64,000 bases of DNA from Przewalskia tangutica (lineage: Eukaryota; Streptophyta; Magnoliopsida; Solanales; Solanaceae): the NCBI GenBank assembly GCA_029844215.1, contig CM056736.1, forward strand, positions 18,909,501 through 18,973,500, written 5' to 3'. The notes under the pieces are model-generated. The model was not told where the DNA came from. It saw only the letters and a program-made list of their open reading frames with translations, and did not search any database. Below, one piece after another: positions 11,616 through 22,984 of this stretch; positions within the stretch are counted from its first letter, which is position 1, and every line of letters starts with the position of its first letter. Both the position numbers and the translations under genes were made by a program.

Positions 11616-11680
11616 TACCCCAGCCAAGAATCAAACCCGGGCTGTGGAAGTGTGTCATTCTACCACAAGACCAGCCATCA
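11616..11680 (-). pseudogene. second tRNA-Gly-like pseudogene
   Basis: The minus strand reads GGCTGGTCTTGTGGTAGAAT, then CCCGGGTTTGATTCTTGG. It follows the first tRNA-like sequence by about 25 bases on the same strand. Arms are imperfect and the B box has one change from consensus. It is diverged from its neighbour, so the two are either separate captures or an old duplication. Confidence 0.6.
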
Positions 11681-11819
11681 ATACTTGTTATATTTATGCT
11701 CCTCATAATCATAAATCATTAAATCCCTTGGCCGGCTCAAAAGTCAATTTTTAACAAGATGCCTATTTTTTTATACTTATTATTTATAATAGTGTAACTT
11801 TTTTAGAAGTCTTTATTTT

Positions 11820-12095
11820 TTTGGATAATTTCGAATCGAATCGAATCTGAATCCGAATATTTCGGATATCTAAAAAAATGGATATCCGAAATTTTTGAAT
11901 AATTTCGGATCCGAATATTTTGAATATTCAAAAAATCAGATATCCGCAATTTTCGGATCAGATATCCAAAATTTTCGGATCGGATTCATATCCGAATATT
12001 TCGGATATCTGATTAATTTTCGGATATCTGATTAATTTTCGGATATCCAAAAAATTGGTTATCCTAAATTTTCAAATAATTTCGGATAAATGCTA
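11820..12095. repeat. TTCGGATATC palindrome-rich patch
   Basis: About 270 bases are built from TTCGGATATC / GATATCCGAA in both orientations, giving many overlapping short hairpins. It may be a small MITE-like insertion or local amplification in the CACTA-like element. No termini could be fixed. Confidence 0.6.
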
Positions 12096-13607
12096 ATTAA
12101 GAGGATTAATTTCAACTTTAATCAATCCCATTTTTTGTGGGATTCAAGGAGGGCGAGTGAAAATAAGTCGTCCTATTTGGTTTGGTTCAAAAAGGGCGAT
12201 ACATTTTAGTCGCCCTATTTGGTGAAATTAAAAAGGGCGACTATATGTCTCCATATTTGGTGTGGTTAAAAAATGACGATATATTTTAGTCGCCCTATTT
12301 GGTGAAATTAAAAAGGGCGACATGGTGAATTCAACCACGGCGATATATTTTAGTCGCCCTATTTGGTGAAATTAAAAAGGGCGACTATATGTGTCTCCCT
12401 GTTTAATTTTAACAATTATGGCGACAACAATACACTCACCCTCGTTGAGTCAAATACAAACTAAGAGATAATTAAATCCGGAGTTAATCTCTAAATAAAT
12501 TTATCTCAAATTTGGTTGAAATAAAATCAAGCTATAACTAATTATATGATTAGTTATCCAGAATTTTAATATAGTAACTTTGGTCCCAATATTTATATTC
12601 CTTTTTTCAACTTTGGACCCAAATTCATTCTCAATATTGGACTTTATAGGTAGTTCAGTTACTTGTTGCATCTTAGGTGTGAGTGCGTGTGTCAAAAAGT
12701 TGAAAAATACAATTGTCAAATATTAAAATTTGTATCCAGCCTGTTTACTTATCTAAATTTTATACAGAGGTCACAAATTAAGTATTGTCTAAATTCTAAT
12801 TAAGATGATTAATTTCAACTTTAACCAATCCTATTTTTTGTGGTCTCAAGGAGGGCGAGTGAAAATATGTCGCCCTATTTGGTGTGGTTCAAAAAGGGTG
12901 ACTTTATGTGTCGCTCTATTTTGGTGAAATTAAAAAGGGCGACTTTAAGTGCCACCCTATTTAATTTTATCAATTAGAACAACAACAATACACTCGCCAT
13001 CGTTGAGTCAAATCCAAACTAAGAGATAATTAATTCAGAAATTAATCTCTAAATAAATTTATCTTAAATTAGGTTGAAATAAAATCAAGCTATAACTAAT
13101 TCTATGATTAGTTATCCAGAATTGTAATATAGTAACTTTGGTCCCAATATGTAGATACTTTTTTTCAACTTTGGACCCAAATCCGTTCTCAATATTGGAC
13201 TTTATAGCTAGTCCAATTACTTGTTGCATCTTAGGTGTGTGTGTGTGTGTCAAAAAGTTGAAAAAAGCAATTGTCAAATGTTAAAATTTGTATCCAATCT
13301 GTTTACTTGGCTAAATTTTATACAGAGGTCACAAAATTAAGTATTGTCTAAATTCTAATTAAGATGATTAATTTCAACTTTACCCAATCCCGTTTTTTGT
13401 GGGATTCAAAGAAGGCGAGTGAAAATATGCCGCTCTATTTGGTGTGGTTCAAAAAGGATTACTTTATGTGTCGCCCTATTTGGTGAAATTAAAAAGAGCA
13501 ACTTTGAGTGTCGCCATATTTGGTGAATTCAACCACGGCGATATATTTTAGTCGCCCTATTTGGTGAAATTAAAAAAGGCGACTATATGCCGCCCTTTTT
13601 TGTTCTA
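12096..13607. repeat. tandem repeat of about 560 bp in the CACTA-like element
   Basis: Units start near 12,100, 12,792 and 13,357 with AGATGATTAATTTCAACTTTA-like sequence, followed by GGGCGAGTGAAAATA, then several AGGGCGACTATAT phrases. Two complete units are seen; the first has an extra block of GGCGAC phrases and the third is cut by the Ogre-like insertion. Small minus-strand ORFs at 12,501-12,719 and 13,059-13,277 are similar only because they lie in the repeat. Confidence 0.75.
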
Positions 13608-13612
13608 ACTAT
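13608..13612 (+). repeat. target site duplication ACTAT, left copy
   Basis: ACTAT directly precedes the left LTR terminus TGTCGCGT. The same five bases follow the right LTR at 39,480-39,484. The match defines the whole 25.9-kb block as one insertion in the CACTA-like element. Confidence 0.85.
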
Positions 13613-16247
13613 TGTCGCGTCTGTTTTTTACCTCGGGGTCGGAACGGTATCCGCAACGTTACTCTTTGATGTGGTTCCCTAGATGGAGCAAAAATGCTTG
13701 TTTTGAGGAGTCACCACCTAATTAGTTAAGTTAATTAGGACACTTGAATTATTGCAATAAAAATACTGCAATTGATCTTCATTTAATGGTCTACGAAATA
13801 ATGATATTCTGGATAAGGGTTCTTTATTATCCTAAAGGGAAGGGGTTAGACATCCTTTAAGATCCGCTAACTTGCGGTTATCCGATCAAACTTAGGTTAA
13901 TTATCTATCATGCTTTAGAAATATATGTATTTGAAAGATATATACTTTATGAAAAAAGAATGTATGAAAATATTGAGACGAACCTAGAAAATAATTAAAC
14001 TAGCGGTTTCCGATTTTTATCTATTCTTTTTAATTATTAATTTTATGCGTGCCTATTCTAAATATTTCAATAATTATACAAGTATAATAAATTACAATAC
14101 AAAATGAAATAAAATTGAAACTAAATACAACAACAACAAAAATAAAATTCTGAAGAGTGGCTCGTCTTCTTTAGCCTTTAAAGTCATTCTTCGCAAGCTG
14201 TCAAGAACAAACGGTTAGAAACAATTGAATATAAATAAAACCTTCAGATCCACGCAAAACAGTAATAGTTTTGATTACGGAGGGCTCATATATATATAAA
14301 AAGAGTGGGACATCCTAAACAAGTCTGGCTGCGAAAATTAACCCTGCCAGTGCATGTTGGCATCCGATGTAAGTGGAAGAAATCATCATTGCCCAAAGAT
14401 TTTATTTCCGTCTTTGCAACTGTGGAGGCCTCAAAAATCGACGGATAACTTTTTCATTGGCCAGTCAAGTGTAGTATCTTGTTCAAAATTAGTGTAACAA
14501 CAACATTTAAAATATAATTGTTGCTATACTCTCCATTTTTTTCAATTGTATATCTTTCCTAAGCAGAACAACTTATTTCACAACAGTAGCCCATAAATGA
14601 AGCAACAATTCGGCCGAGAATATCTCTCAAATGCAACTTATTTCAGCCTCGACATGCCGCACATTTTATGCTCAAAGCAGTCTAATACTTCAACTCTAAA
14701 TGCAGCAGCAATCAGCCAAACACGACAACCAAAAGTATAACACTTTAAACAAAAAAGTTCCCACACGCAGCAAGTGTTTGACCTTAAGAACATGATTTCT
14801 TTCCGCCGCAAAATGCAGCACTTTTGATCATAAATAAAATACAGCAATTAATTTCCTCAAAGTGTAGCAACAATAGACTCAAACCAGCCAAAAACAACAT
14901 AACAACTGAACGAAACACAATTTTGTGAGCACGAGAAATAGAGAGACAGCAAATTGTTAGAAAATTCAAATAAGCATCAACAAGGACGGTGAAACAGTAG
15001 CATCAACATAGTTCGCCAGAAAATGTTCATCATCACCGGAAAATTCAGAGTATCGCCGGAGCGACCAAAAATCATGTGAAATCATTCCATTAGCAAAAGC
15101 AGACAACAGATAACAAAATTAAAGTTGAACCAGTCGCCGGAGTTCGGAGCTCCGGCGATATGCCAAAAATCAAAAAAATCAGTTCAATAGCCAAAGCAAC
15201 TGACAAATCCCAAAAGATAAGCCACCAGAGGTCGCTGGAGTTTTAAAACTCCGGTCAGATACTCAAAGTCACAAAAATCGGTTCAACAAATGAAAGTGAC
15301 AAACGAATACCAACAGTAAAGCAAACTAGAGGTCGCCGGAGTTTTTAAACTCCGGCTAGATAAAATACCAGGAAATCAGTCCATAAACAACAACCGACAA
15401 TGTCCATAAAGGAAAAAGGACTCGCCGGAGTCCTCTGCCAGTAACCGGCTGTCAGCTCCGGTGAGGCAAAGGAACCGACGGGATTTAAGTGGTATAAGAC
15501 GATGTCGATGGTGTAGTGTTGATGGTCAACTGATAGGAGTAGGGTTTTGGGTTTGTGCGACTGGTCTCATAAGGGGAAGGGGAGTGAGGCGATAGGGGTG
15601 TGAGATAGAGGAGGGAGAGGGTAGATGTAGGGGTGTACCAAAAAAGTGTCGGTTGTTGATGATATTTCGGGAGAGATTCCAAAAATAAAAGTGGGAGAGA
15701 TTTTCGCGGCTAAGCTCTTATGAAATGAGATGGAGAGTTTAGTTTTATAGAATATTTTTAGGTTTAGATTTTGGGGGGAAATGAAAAGTGGGGTTTGATT
15801 TTAGTGGGAAAATGAAAAGGGTTTTGTTTTGGGAGGAAATGAAAAGGTTTAATTTTGTTGAGGGGAAATAAAAGAGTGTTGGATTGGATTTGGATTTGGT
15901 TTTTGGGTTGATCCGAAATGGGCCTCGGATTGGACTGGTTTGATGAAATTTAATTGAATAAAAATACAAAAGGGTTCATTATTTAAAATAAAAATTATTT
16001 AAAGAGATGTAAATTATTAAAATAAAATGACGGTGCAATAATAATAAAAATAATATTAAGAAAGACCTAATGTTTAATTTAAAAAAAATATGTGAAGCCA
16101 TTTTGTGAAAAATACAATATAAAATAATAGGTAAAAATATGATTATTAAATGAAAAATGTAAAAAATGATGATAAAAAATATTGTGTGCAAAAATACTTA
16201 AAATTGCAAGAAATAACCAAAAGATGAGTCAAAATTGGGTGTCAACG
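13613..16247 (-). repeat. 3' LTR of the Ogre-like element
   Basis: The plus strand runs from TGTCGCGTCTG to GGGTGTCAAC, so in minus orientation it starts near TTGACACCC and ends GACGCGACA. It aligns with 36,841-39,479. The right LTR ends in CA as TGTCAACA; this one ends TGTCAACG, a one-base change at the terminus. Stretches with GTCGCCGGAGTTTTTAAACTCC (about 15,135-15,440) repeat three times with short variations. Confidence 0.85.
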
Positions 16248-16265
16248 GCTTGCCCCTCTTTGGCT
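16248..16265 (-). other. polypurine tract of the Ogre-like element
   Basis: The minus strand reads CCAAAGAGGGGCAAGC just before the 3' LTR. A second copy lies at about 29,948-29,965 beside the partial middle LTR. Confidence 0.75.
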
Positions 16266-16389
16266 GAAGATGATGAAAGAGTTTTCGGACAAAAACGTTG
16301 ACTTGTAGCCAATTTTGTCTCCATCGTCAGAATTAGAACAAAGAAATGAATGGGCAAAAGGAAATTTAAAGAAAAATTGGAAGCAAAGC

Positions 16390-16625
16390 TGATGCAGATT
16401 CAAAATTTGTTCCAGTGTCGAATTATGATGACACTAGTTGCTGTGATGCTGGAAATTTAAAGTCAATGTCGATGCAGATTCAAAATTTTGTCCCAGTGTC
16501 GAATTATGATGACATGAGTTGTTGCGATGCTAGAAAATTAAAGACGGGCTGACGCTGATTCCAAAATTTGTCCAGGTTCGAATCTTGATGACACTGGGTT
16601 ACAGTTGTGATGGGGTGCTGGAAGA
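16390..16625. repeat. 77-bp tandem repeats in Ogre-like 3' UTR, copy 1
   Basis: Three diverged units each begin GATGCAGATTCAAAATTT, then have CCAGTGTCGAATTATGATGAC and end near GCGATGCTGGAAAATTAAAG. The same block recurs at about 30,090-30,330. Confidence 0.8.
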
Positions 16626-16815
16626 GACAGAGTGTTTGTTCTCTGAAATTCCTCTAGGGTGTTTGTTACCGAGGTGGAAATGTAAAAGGTGTTTCTTCCT
16701 CGTACTGACAGAAGACAAGGTGTTTGTTTCCTGAAATGCCTCTAGGGTGTTTGTTTCCGAGGTCAAAAATGCAAAATGTGTTTGTTCCTCGTGCTGAAAG
16801 ATAGGGTGTTTACAG
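16625..16815. repeat. 90-bp tandem repeats in Ogre-like 3' UTR, copy 1
   Basis: Two units of about 90 bp contain GAAATGCCTCTAGGGTGTTT and GTGTTTGTTCCTCGTGCTGA. The homologous block is at about 30,330-30,515. Small ORFs on the minus strand here arise from the repeats. Confidence 0.8.
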
Positions 16816-16837
16816 ATGCTGAGAAACACAGGGTGTT

Positions 16838-17538
16838 GCTGACATCATTGTGTTGACGATGCTGATGGCGGCGTTATAGATGTAAATGTTGATGACGCCG
16901 TGGTATAGACGTAATGCTGATGACGCCGTGGTATAGACGCAATGCTAATGAATGTTGATGACATCGTGGTATAGAAGTAATGTTGATGACGTCGTGGTAT
17001 AGACATAATTCTGATGAATGCTGATGACATCGTGATATAGACGCAATGTTGATGGCGTCGTGGTATAGACGAAATACTGATGACGTCGTGATATAGACTT
17101 AATGTTGATGATATCGTGGTATAGACAAAATATTGATGAATGCTGATGACGTCGTGGTCTAGACGTAATGCTGATGACGTCGTGGTATAGACGCAATGCT
17201 GATAAATGTTGATGACGTCGTGGTATAGACGTAATGATGATGACGTCGTGGTATAGACGTAATGCTGATGAATGCTGATGACATCGTGGTATATACGTAA
17301 TGTTGATGGCATCGTGGTATAGACGCAATGCTGATGACGTCGTGGTATAGACGTAATGCTGATGACGTCGTAGTATAGACGCAATATTGATGAATACTGT
17401 TGACATCGTGGTATAGACGTAATTCTGATGACGTCGTGGTATAAACGCAATGTTGATGAATGCTATGACGTCGTGGTATAGACGTAATATTGATGACGTC
17501 GTGATATAGACGTAATGCTAATGAATGCTGATGACATC
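16838..17538. repeat. 28/38-bp minisatellite, array 1 (left part)
   Basis: The basic unit is 28 bp and starts GATGACGTCGTGGTATAGAC, followed by GTAATGCT. A longer form adds the 10-bp GAATGCTGAT, giving 38 bp. Roughly twenty units are present with frequent single changes, many of the CpG to TpG/CpA kind (GACGTC to GACATC). The array is cut at 17,538 by Athila element 1 and resumes at 22,902. Minus-strand reading frames through it are open only because the repeat lacks stops. Confidence 0.95.
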
Positions 17539-19029
17539 TGATGCGCGAAAAGATGCACACACTTTAACGCAAGTGCACGTTATCGTGACAAGTAATATAG
17601 TCCTGGTAAGACCGAATATCGTCCACAAGGATTAAGGTTCAAGTATCAACTATCTATCTTTTGGTATCTATTTGGCAATTGATATTTGGATTTGTTGTTT
17701 ATAACTAAGAATTATAAAAGCTATTTAACTATAAGTTTACTTCAGATGTGATGGGAATAGGGCTTCCATGTCTCTTCAACTATCCGCTTATGTTATTTAT
17801 TAATGCAATGAATTATGGATTTCTTCTCTCGGAGAAAGCGGGTTTACGAAATCGTTTTATATTCCCGTTAAGGATATATAAACACTCAACCCCAGTATTG
17901 CACCTTACCTACCTTTCGGTGATAAGGATAACTCTATAGGAGGATTAAGAACAAAAACCTAGTTAACCGTCACGCACCATGCGCAAAATTAGGGTTTTTA
18001 AGCCTCTCATTAACGCTACATAAATAATTGAGTTATTTTCATCCCCAATCCAAGAATGTCTACCCAACTTACAAAGATATTCACAATTTCTCCTTTCAAG
18101 TAAATTAGAAATCATATAGTGATAATTAGTTGTCAATTAATTACCAAGCATTCAAAGCAATTATTGGATAAATCTCTCAAAGAAGAATAATAACCATAGA
18201 CATGCATTAATTCATAACATAAGTTTCTAGAGAATTAACATGGAAAGCCCTATAAGAGAATTAGTTCCTAATCATTGACATGACAAGAACTAATTCAAAA
18301 TTCATCATACAAAAACTGAAATAAAAGAAAGAAAAGAAAAGAAAATACTTAAGAATGAGTCTCCAAGCCTTCTAGCATCCAAGGGTTGTGTTGTGGAATA
18401 TTTACAAGGTGGATGGGTGGATGGAAGGATGTAGAATGGTGAATGGTGGAATGGAGAATGAATAATTCATGTAGAGTATTTATAGCAAAGAATCCTTTTG
18501 GTGAAGGGTTAGGGATTTTGTAGGTAGGAAAAGTTATTAGAATCCTTTTAGGTAAAGGTTTTAAGGTAGGAAAAGTTATCCCTTTAGGTAGGAAAAGTTA
18601 TCCCTTTAGGTAGGAAAAGTTATCCTTTAAGATTCTCAAAACATGTCAAATTCGCCAAAGACTTCATAATTCTCGCCGGCCTGTCATAGATCAGCCATAC
18701 CTGAAATTCAGCAACTCTCGGACTTTCAAGACTTTGGGCGCCGGCTCCAGTGACGTTTTCAGCGACTCTGCTTTCGTCATTTTTCCGTCCGACTTCGCTG
18801 GATCTCCTCTATAATTCCCGGAACTTCTTAGACTTTATTTCTTTGCCCTTTTTGTGTGCAATTCCATCTCATTTATGCTCATTTCATCTCCTTTTCGTCA
18901 TTTCTCCATTTATGACCGCTGTGACACAAAAGAAAGGAAAACGACCCTAATACTATACTAAACATAAACAAAATGAGTAAAATACTAACTAAAATTGACT
19001 CAAAAAGTGTATATAAAATACACCGATCA
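17539..19029 (-). repeat. 3' LTR of Athila-type element 1
   Basis: Starts TGATGCGCGAAAAGATG and ends CACCGATCA. It matches the partner LTR closely along most of its length. The GC-rich patch near 18,660-18,770 differs most: this copy lacks the GTCGGCGCCGCG present in the other. Confidence 0.92.
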
Positions 19030-19046
19030 AATACCCCCAAACTTAA
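19030..19046 (-). other. polypurine tract, Athila-type element 1
   Basis: The minus strand reads TTAAGTTTGGGGGTATT immediately upstream of the 3' LTR. Confidence 0.8.
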
Positions 19047-20520
19047 CCTTTGCTCGCCCTCGAGCAAAGATAAAAAAAATATAAACAAAGACACGAAGGA
19101 AAGGACAATGCAATGACTCAAAGATACTGATCATTTTGCTGCAAAATTGTTACTTAGAAAAACATGAAGGTTAGTAGGATAATATGTAGGAACATATAGC
19201 ATGGATTTTTAGCATTCTAAACACTTAAAGTCAGATATTTCGCAAATTCAATTTAATCATGCTAAATGGAAGTAAGAATACCTAACTATGCATGTCAATT
19301 TCAAAATCCTATGGCATGTTTACTTGCTATTCTCCACTAATCATGGATATGCATCTAAGAGATCTTCAGGACTTTTCAGGGTTGTAATGTAGGCTTAGGC
19401 ATGGGTAGGTAAAAATAGGCATTTAGGCTCATTTTGTGTACCATAAGCTATTTAGCTTTTCAATGTTTCCCTTTTCTTTTGATTTCTTTCCTTCACTTCA
19501 ATTCTATCTTTCCCCTCTTTTGTTTTGGGAGAGTGAAGTGTATTATAATAACAAGCACCCCCAAACTTAGGCTTTTGCCTCTTTCTTATTATTTTTTCAT
19601 TGGGGTGCATCAAACTTATTCACTCTTTTTGTCTCTTTTTTAACACAATTTATTCCAACTATTTCACATTTTTACTTATGGCACATTTGTAGGAATATAT
19701 GATGTCAAAGAAAAAGTTTCATGTTTTTAGGCTCAATGGGGCTGACTAGGGATATTTTTAAAGTCAGAGATAGAAAAGAGTGGTAAGAATTGGCTAACAA
19801 AGAAATGCATGAGTCATCTCCCTAACATGCATATCCTAACTATTTCGCCTCAAATAGCAAGCAATCATAACACATAGGTTTTAATCTTTTAACAATGCAC
19901 AAATCAAGCAAGATACTCCCAATAGACAGATTTCATGAGTTTTTGGCATATCTAACCTAAGTGTTTAGATGGTTGCTTCTAATTCCATTACATTATTCAA
20001 TCTTACTTCACTAGGCAATTCAAGTAACTACAGCATGCATGATCTTTAAAAAAAAAATTATGACTCAAAAATTACTCAAAAATACACAAAACAATTCAAA
20101 AAAAACTCAAAAATAATAAAACATCCCCCCAAACTTAAATCACACATTGTCCTCAATGTGTGCAAGACTCAAAGAAAATAAAAGAAAAAAGACAACTTAC
20201 TGACACAACACATCGGTCATAACGGAGGTCTAGGAGGAATTTTTTTTTGGAATTTGCACGGAAATATGGCTCAAGGTTCCGCCATGCCGAGATTCAGGCC
20301 ATACGCGCTATTATCGTGGCTCTGAGTTCCAAGGCACTCAGCCTGAAATACTGACGACTACTTTTCCTTTTTTTTTCCAAATTTTGCTCCTTTTTCCTGC
20401 TTCACTTTTCACCCACTGCCATCCAACAACACAAAACAAGAACCCAAGACCGTGAGATCGTTTCAAGACAAAATAAAATAAAATAAAATAAAGACAGTAA
20501 ATTAAAATAGCATAATTAAA
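19047..20520 (-). other. 3' untranslated internal region of Athila-type element 1
   Basis: No ORF of substance is found. Conserved non-coding phrases are shared with element 2 (about 23,540-24,700): GGGTTGTAATGTAGGCTTAG, GGGGCTGACTA, CACCCCCAAACTTAGGC and CATTGTCCTCAATGTG. Confidence 0.75.
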
Positions 20521-20940
20521 AATATTGGTTGCCTCCCAACAAGCGTTGTCTTTAACGCCTTTTAGCCTGACGCCTTTAACCTTTACGAGTGCCCATCGAT
20601 CCTTCGCGAATCCGCTTAATCCGCATAGTTATTGTTGCAGTCTCACTTCAACTACAACAATTGCTTCAAACAAGGGCCTCAAATATACGATTATCCCCAA
20701 GTACACAAGACATGCTTGTCCTCAGCTCTCTCTAATGTAGGGATCGGTGAGATTCCCAACATCTCTCAACTCTGGTGCCCTGATGGTATGGACTTTCTGT
20801 TTGGGGTCAACATCGACATGGTGGTGTTTCTTCCGCAATAGATACCGTAAAGAGATTTTCCAAGGAATCCAAGAAGGTGAATAATTGGATTTCAAAGAAT
20901 CTTTTCCTTCTCTCGCACTAACTATCTCGCCAGATTCTCA

Positions 20941-21219
20941 CTAGCCGCGTTCGTGCTCCTCAATTTGTTTGCCACCTCCCACAGGTGCAGATTGCTTTTC
21001 TTGTATTTCGCTGTTCAAAATGACTACGAGTTCTCCTATTTGCAGTTCCAACTTTCTGAGGGACTCTCTTGTCTCAGCCATAAACTGAGTCTGGCACTTG
21101 GCGAACATAAGTATGCCTGCCTTTAACTCATTTCGATCTTCCTCTGAAATCTGTGGGTTAAGCTGCTGTTGATGACTCCACTGTCTCTGATAGTAGTAGT
21201 CCATGTGTCCTGATTTATT
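20941..21219 (-). pseudogene. gag coiled-coil remnant of Athila-type element 1
   Basis: The open frame from about 21,219 down to 20,941 encodes a short charged peptide starting MDYYYQRQWSHQQQ. It includes CQTQFMAETRESLRKLELQI and ends near EEHERG. The phrase TQFMAETR and the following LE-QIG heptads are the C-terminal coiled coil of Athila Gag; element 2 has a doubled version (about 26,230-26,400). Nothing of the Gag core, zinc knuckle or pol remains. The frame is open for about 93 codons without a stop, which could mean it is still translated or is simply young. Confidence 0.7.
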
Positions 21220-21380
21220 TATTTTTCCGAATTTAACCTGAAAAATAAGAAAAACAACAAAAGGTGATAAAAAGATGCTCGCAGAACAAGTTAGTTCTTG
21301 GAGAAAAAACAAATAAAAACAGAAATAAAACCAAATTAGAAATTAAAAATAGATGAATTTGATATTGAACTATGCCTAAT

Positions 21381-21397
21381 CCCCGGCAACGGCGCCA
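21381..21397 (-). other. primer binding site, tRNA-Asp type (element 1)
   Basis: The minus strand reads TGGCGCCGTTGCCGGGGA beside the 5' LTR. This is the PBS known for Athila/Calypso elements. Confidence 0.9.
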
Positions 21398-21403
21398 AAA
21401 ACT

Positions 21404-22901
21404 TGATGCGCGAAAAGATGCACACACTTTAACGCAAGTGCACGTTATCGTGACAAGTAATATAGTCCTGGTAAGACCGAATATCGTCCACAAGGATTAG
21501 GGTTCAAGTATCAACTATCTATCTTTTGGTATCTATTTGGCAATTGATATTTGGATTTGTTGTTTATAACTAAGAATTATAAAAGCTATTTAACTATAAG
21601 TTTACTTCAGATGTGATGGGAATAGGGCTTCCATGTCTCTTCAACTATCCGCTTATGTTATTTATTAATGCAATGAATTATGGATTTCTTCTCTCGGAGA
21701 AAGCAGGTTTACGAAATCGTTTTATATTCCCGTTAAGGATATATAAACACTCAACCCCAGTATTGCACCTTACCTACCTTTCGGTGATAAGGATAACTCT
21801 ATAGGAGGATTAAGAACAAAAACCTAGTTAACCGTCACGCACCATGCGCAAAATTAGGATTTTTAAGCCTCTCATTAACGCTACATAAATAATTGAGCTA
21901 TTTTCATCCCCAATCCAAGAATGTCTACCCAACTTACAGCATATTCACAATCTCTCCTTTCGAAGTAAATTAGAAATCATATAGTGATAATTAGTTGTCA
22001 ATTAATTACCAAGCATTCAAAGCAATTATTGGATAAATCTCTCAAAGAAGAATAATAACCATAGACATGCATTAATTCATAACATAAGTTTCTAGAGAAT
22101 TAACATGGAAAGCCCTATAAGAGAATTAGTTCCTAGTCATTGACATGACAAGAACTAATTCAAAGTTCATCATACAAAAACTGAAATAAAAGAAAGAAAA
22201 GAAAAGAAAATACTTAAGAATGAGTCTCCAAGCCTTCTAGCATCCAAGGGTTGTGTTGTGGAATATTTACAAGGTGGATGGGTGGATGGAAGGATGTAGA
22301 ATGGTGAATGGTGGAATGGAGAATGAATAATTCATGTAGAGTATTTATAGCCAAAGAATCCTTTTGGTGAAGGGTTAGGGATTTTGTAGGTAGGAAAAGT
22401 TATTAGAATCCTTTTAGGTAAGGGTTTTAAGGTAGGAAAAGTTATCCCTTTAGGAAGGAAAAGTTATCCCTTTAGGAAGGAAAAATTATCCCTTTAGGAT
22501 TCTGAAAACATGTCAAATTCGGCCAGCACTTCATAATTCCCGCGTCGGCGCCGCGCAGATCAGCCATGGCGCCAAATTCAGCAACTCTCGGGACTTTCAA
22601 CACTTTGGGCGCCATGCCCGGTGACGTTTTCAAAGTGATTCTGCTTTGTCGTCATTTTTCCGTCCGACTTCGGATCTCCTCTATAATTCCCGGAACTTCT
22701 TAGACTTCATTTCTTGGCCCTTTTTGTGTGCAATTCCATCTCATTTATGCTCATTTCATCTCCTTTTCGTCATTTCTCCATTTATGACCGTTGTGACACA
22801 AAAGAAAGGAAAACGACCCTAATACTATACTAAACATAAACAAAATGAGTAAAATACTAACTAAAATTGACTTAAAAAGTGTATATAAAATACACCGATC
22901 A
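21404..22901 (-). repeat. 5' LTR of Athila-type element 1
   Basis: TG...CA ends, 1,498 bp. It carries the GC-rich motif CGTCGGCGCCGCGC near 22,540 and GGCGCC again near 22,568 and 22,608. Confidence 0.92.
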
Positions 22902-22984
22902 ACATCGTGGTATAAACATAATGCTGATGACGTCGTGGTATAGACGTAATATTGATGGCGTCGTGGTATAGACGCATTGTTGAT
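22902..22984. repeat. 28-bp minisatellite, array 1 (right remainder)
   Basis: About three units continue the array interrupted by element 1, starting with the target duplication ACATC. The array then breaks off into a truncated Athila LTR at about 22,985. Confidence 0.88.

Larger units (their letters stand above)
10127..13612 (+). mobile_element. CACTA-like non-autonomous transposon, left part
   Basis: The terminus CACTACAACAAATCGC at 10,127 has the CACTA (En/Spm) terminal form. Subterminal DNA is full of repeats of AAAGGGCGACTA/AGGGCGAGTGTAG in both orientations, as expected of CACTA subterminal regions. Examples are the hairpin arms at about 10,303-10,352 and 11,462-11,515. No transposase is seen. 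A hAT-like element, two tRNA-like sequences, a palindrome-rich patch and a 560-bp tandem repeat lie inside. The Ogre-like element interrupts it at 13,612; the sequence resumes at 39,480. I could not find a matching right terminus, so the full length is unknown. Confidence 0.65.
17539..22901 (-). mobile_element. Athila-type non-autonomous element 1
   Basis: Two LTRs (17,539-19,029 and 21,404-22,901) with TG...CA ends enclose 2.37 kb, and the 5-bp duplication ACATC flanks the element (17,534-17,538 and 22,902-22,906). Orientation is minus: PBS at the right, PPT at the left. The internal part carries only a gag coiled-coil remnant and conserved non-coding blocks shared with element 2. No protease, RT or integrase is present, so it must have moved using proteins from another element. 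It is inserted in the minisatellite of the Ogre-like element, so it is younger than that array. Confidence 0.92.

Noticed and set aside
16845..17560. Long minus-strand ORFs (up to 201 codons) with HDVIS/PRRHQHYVYTT repeats, and the similar ones at 30,581-31,502, as a repeat protein
   Set aside because: Units of 28 bp shift the frame every unit, and all three frames are open; the peptides are a by-product of a stop-free DNA repeat.
17748..17939. Identical 63-codon ORFs at 17,748-17,939 and 21,613-21,804
   Set aside because: They are identical because they lie in the two LTRs of one element; no domain and no independent support.
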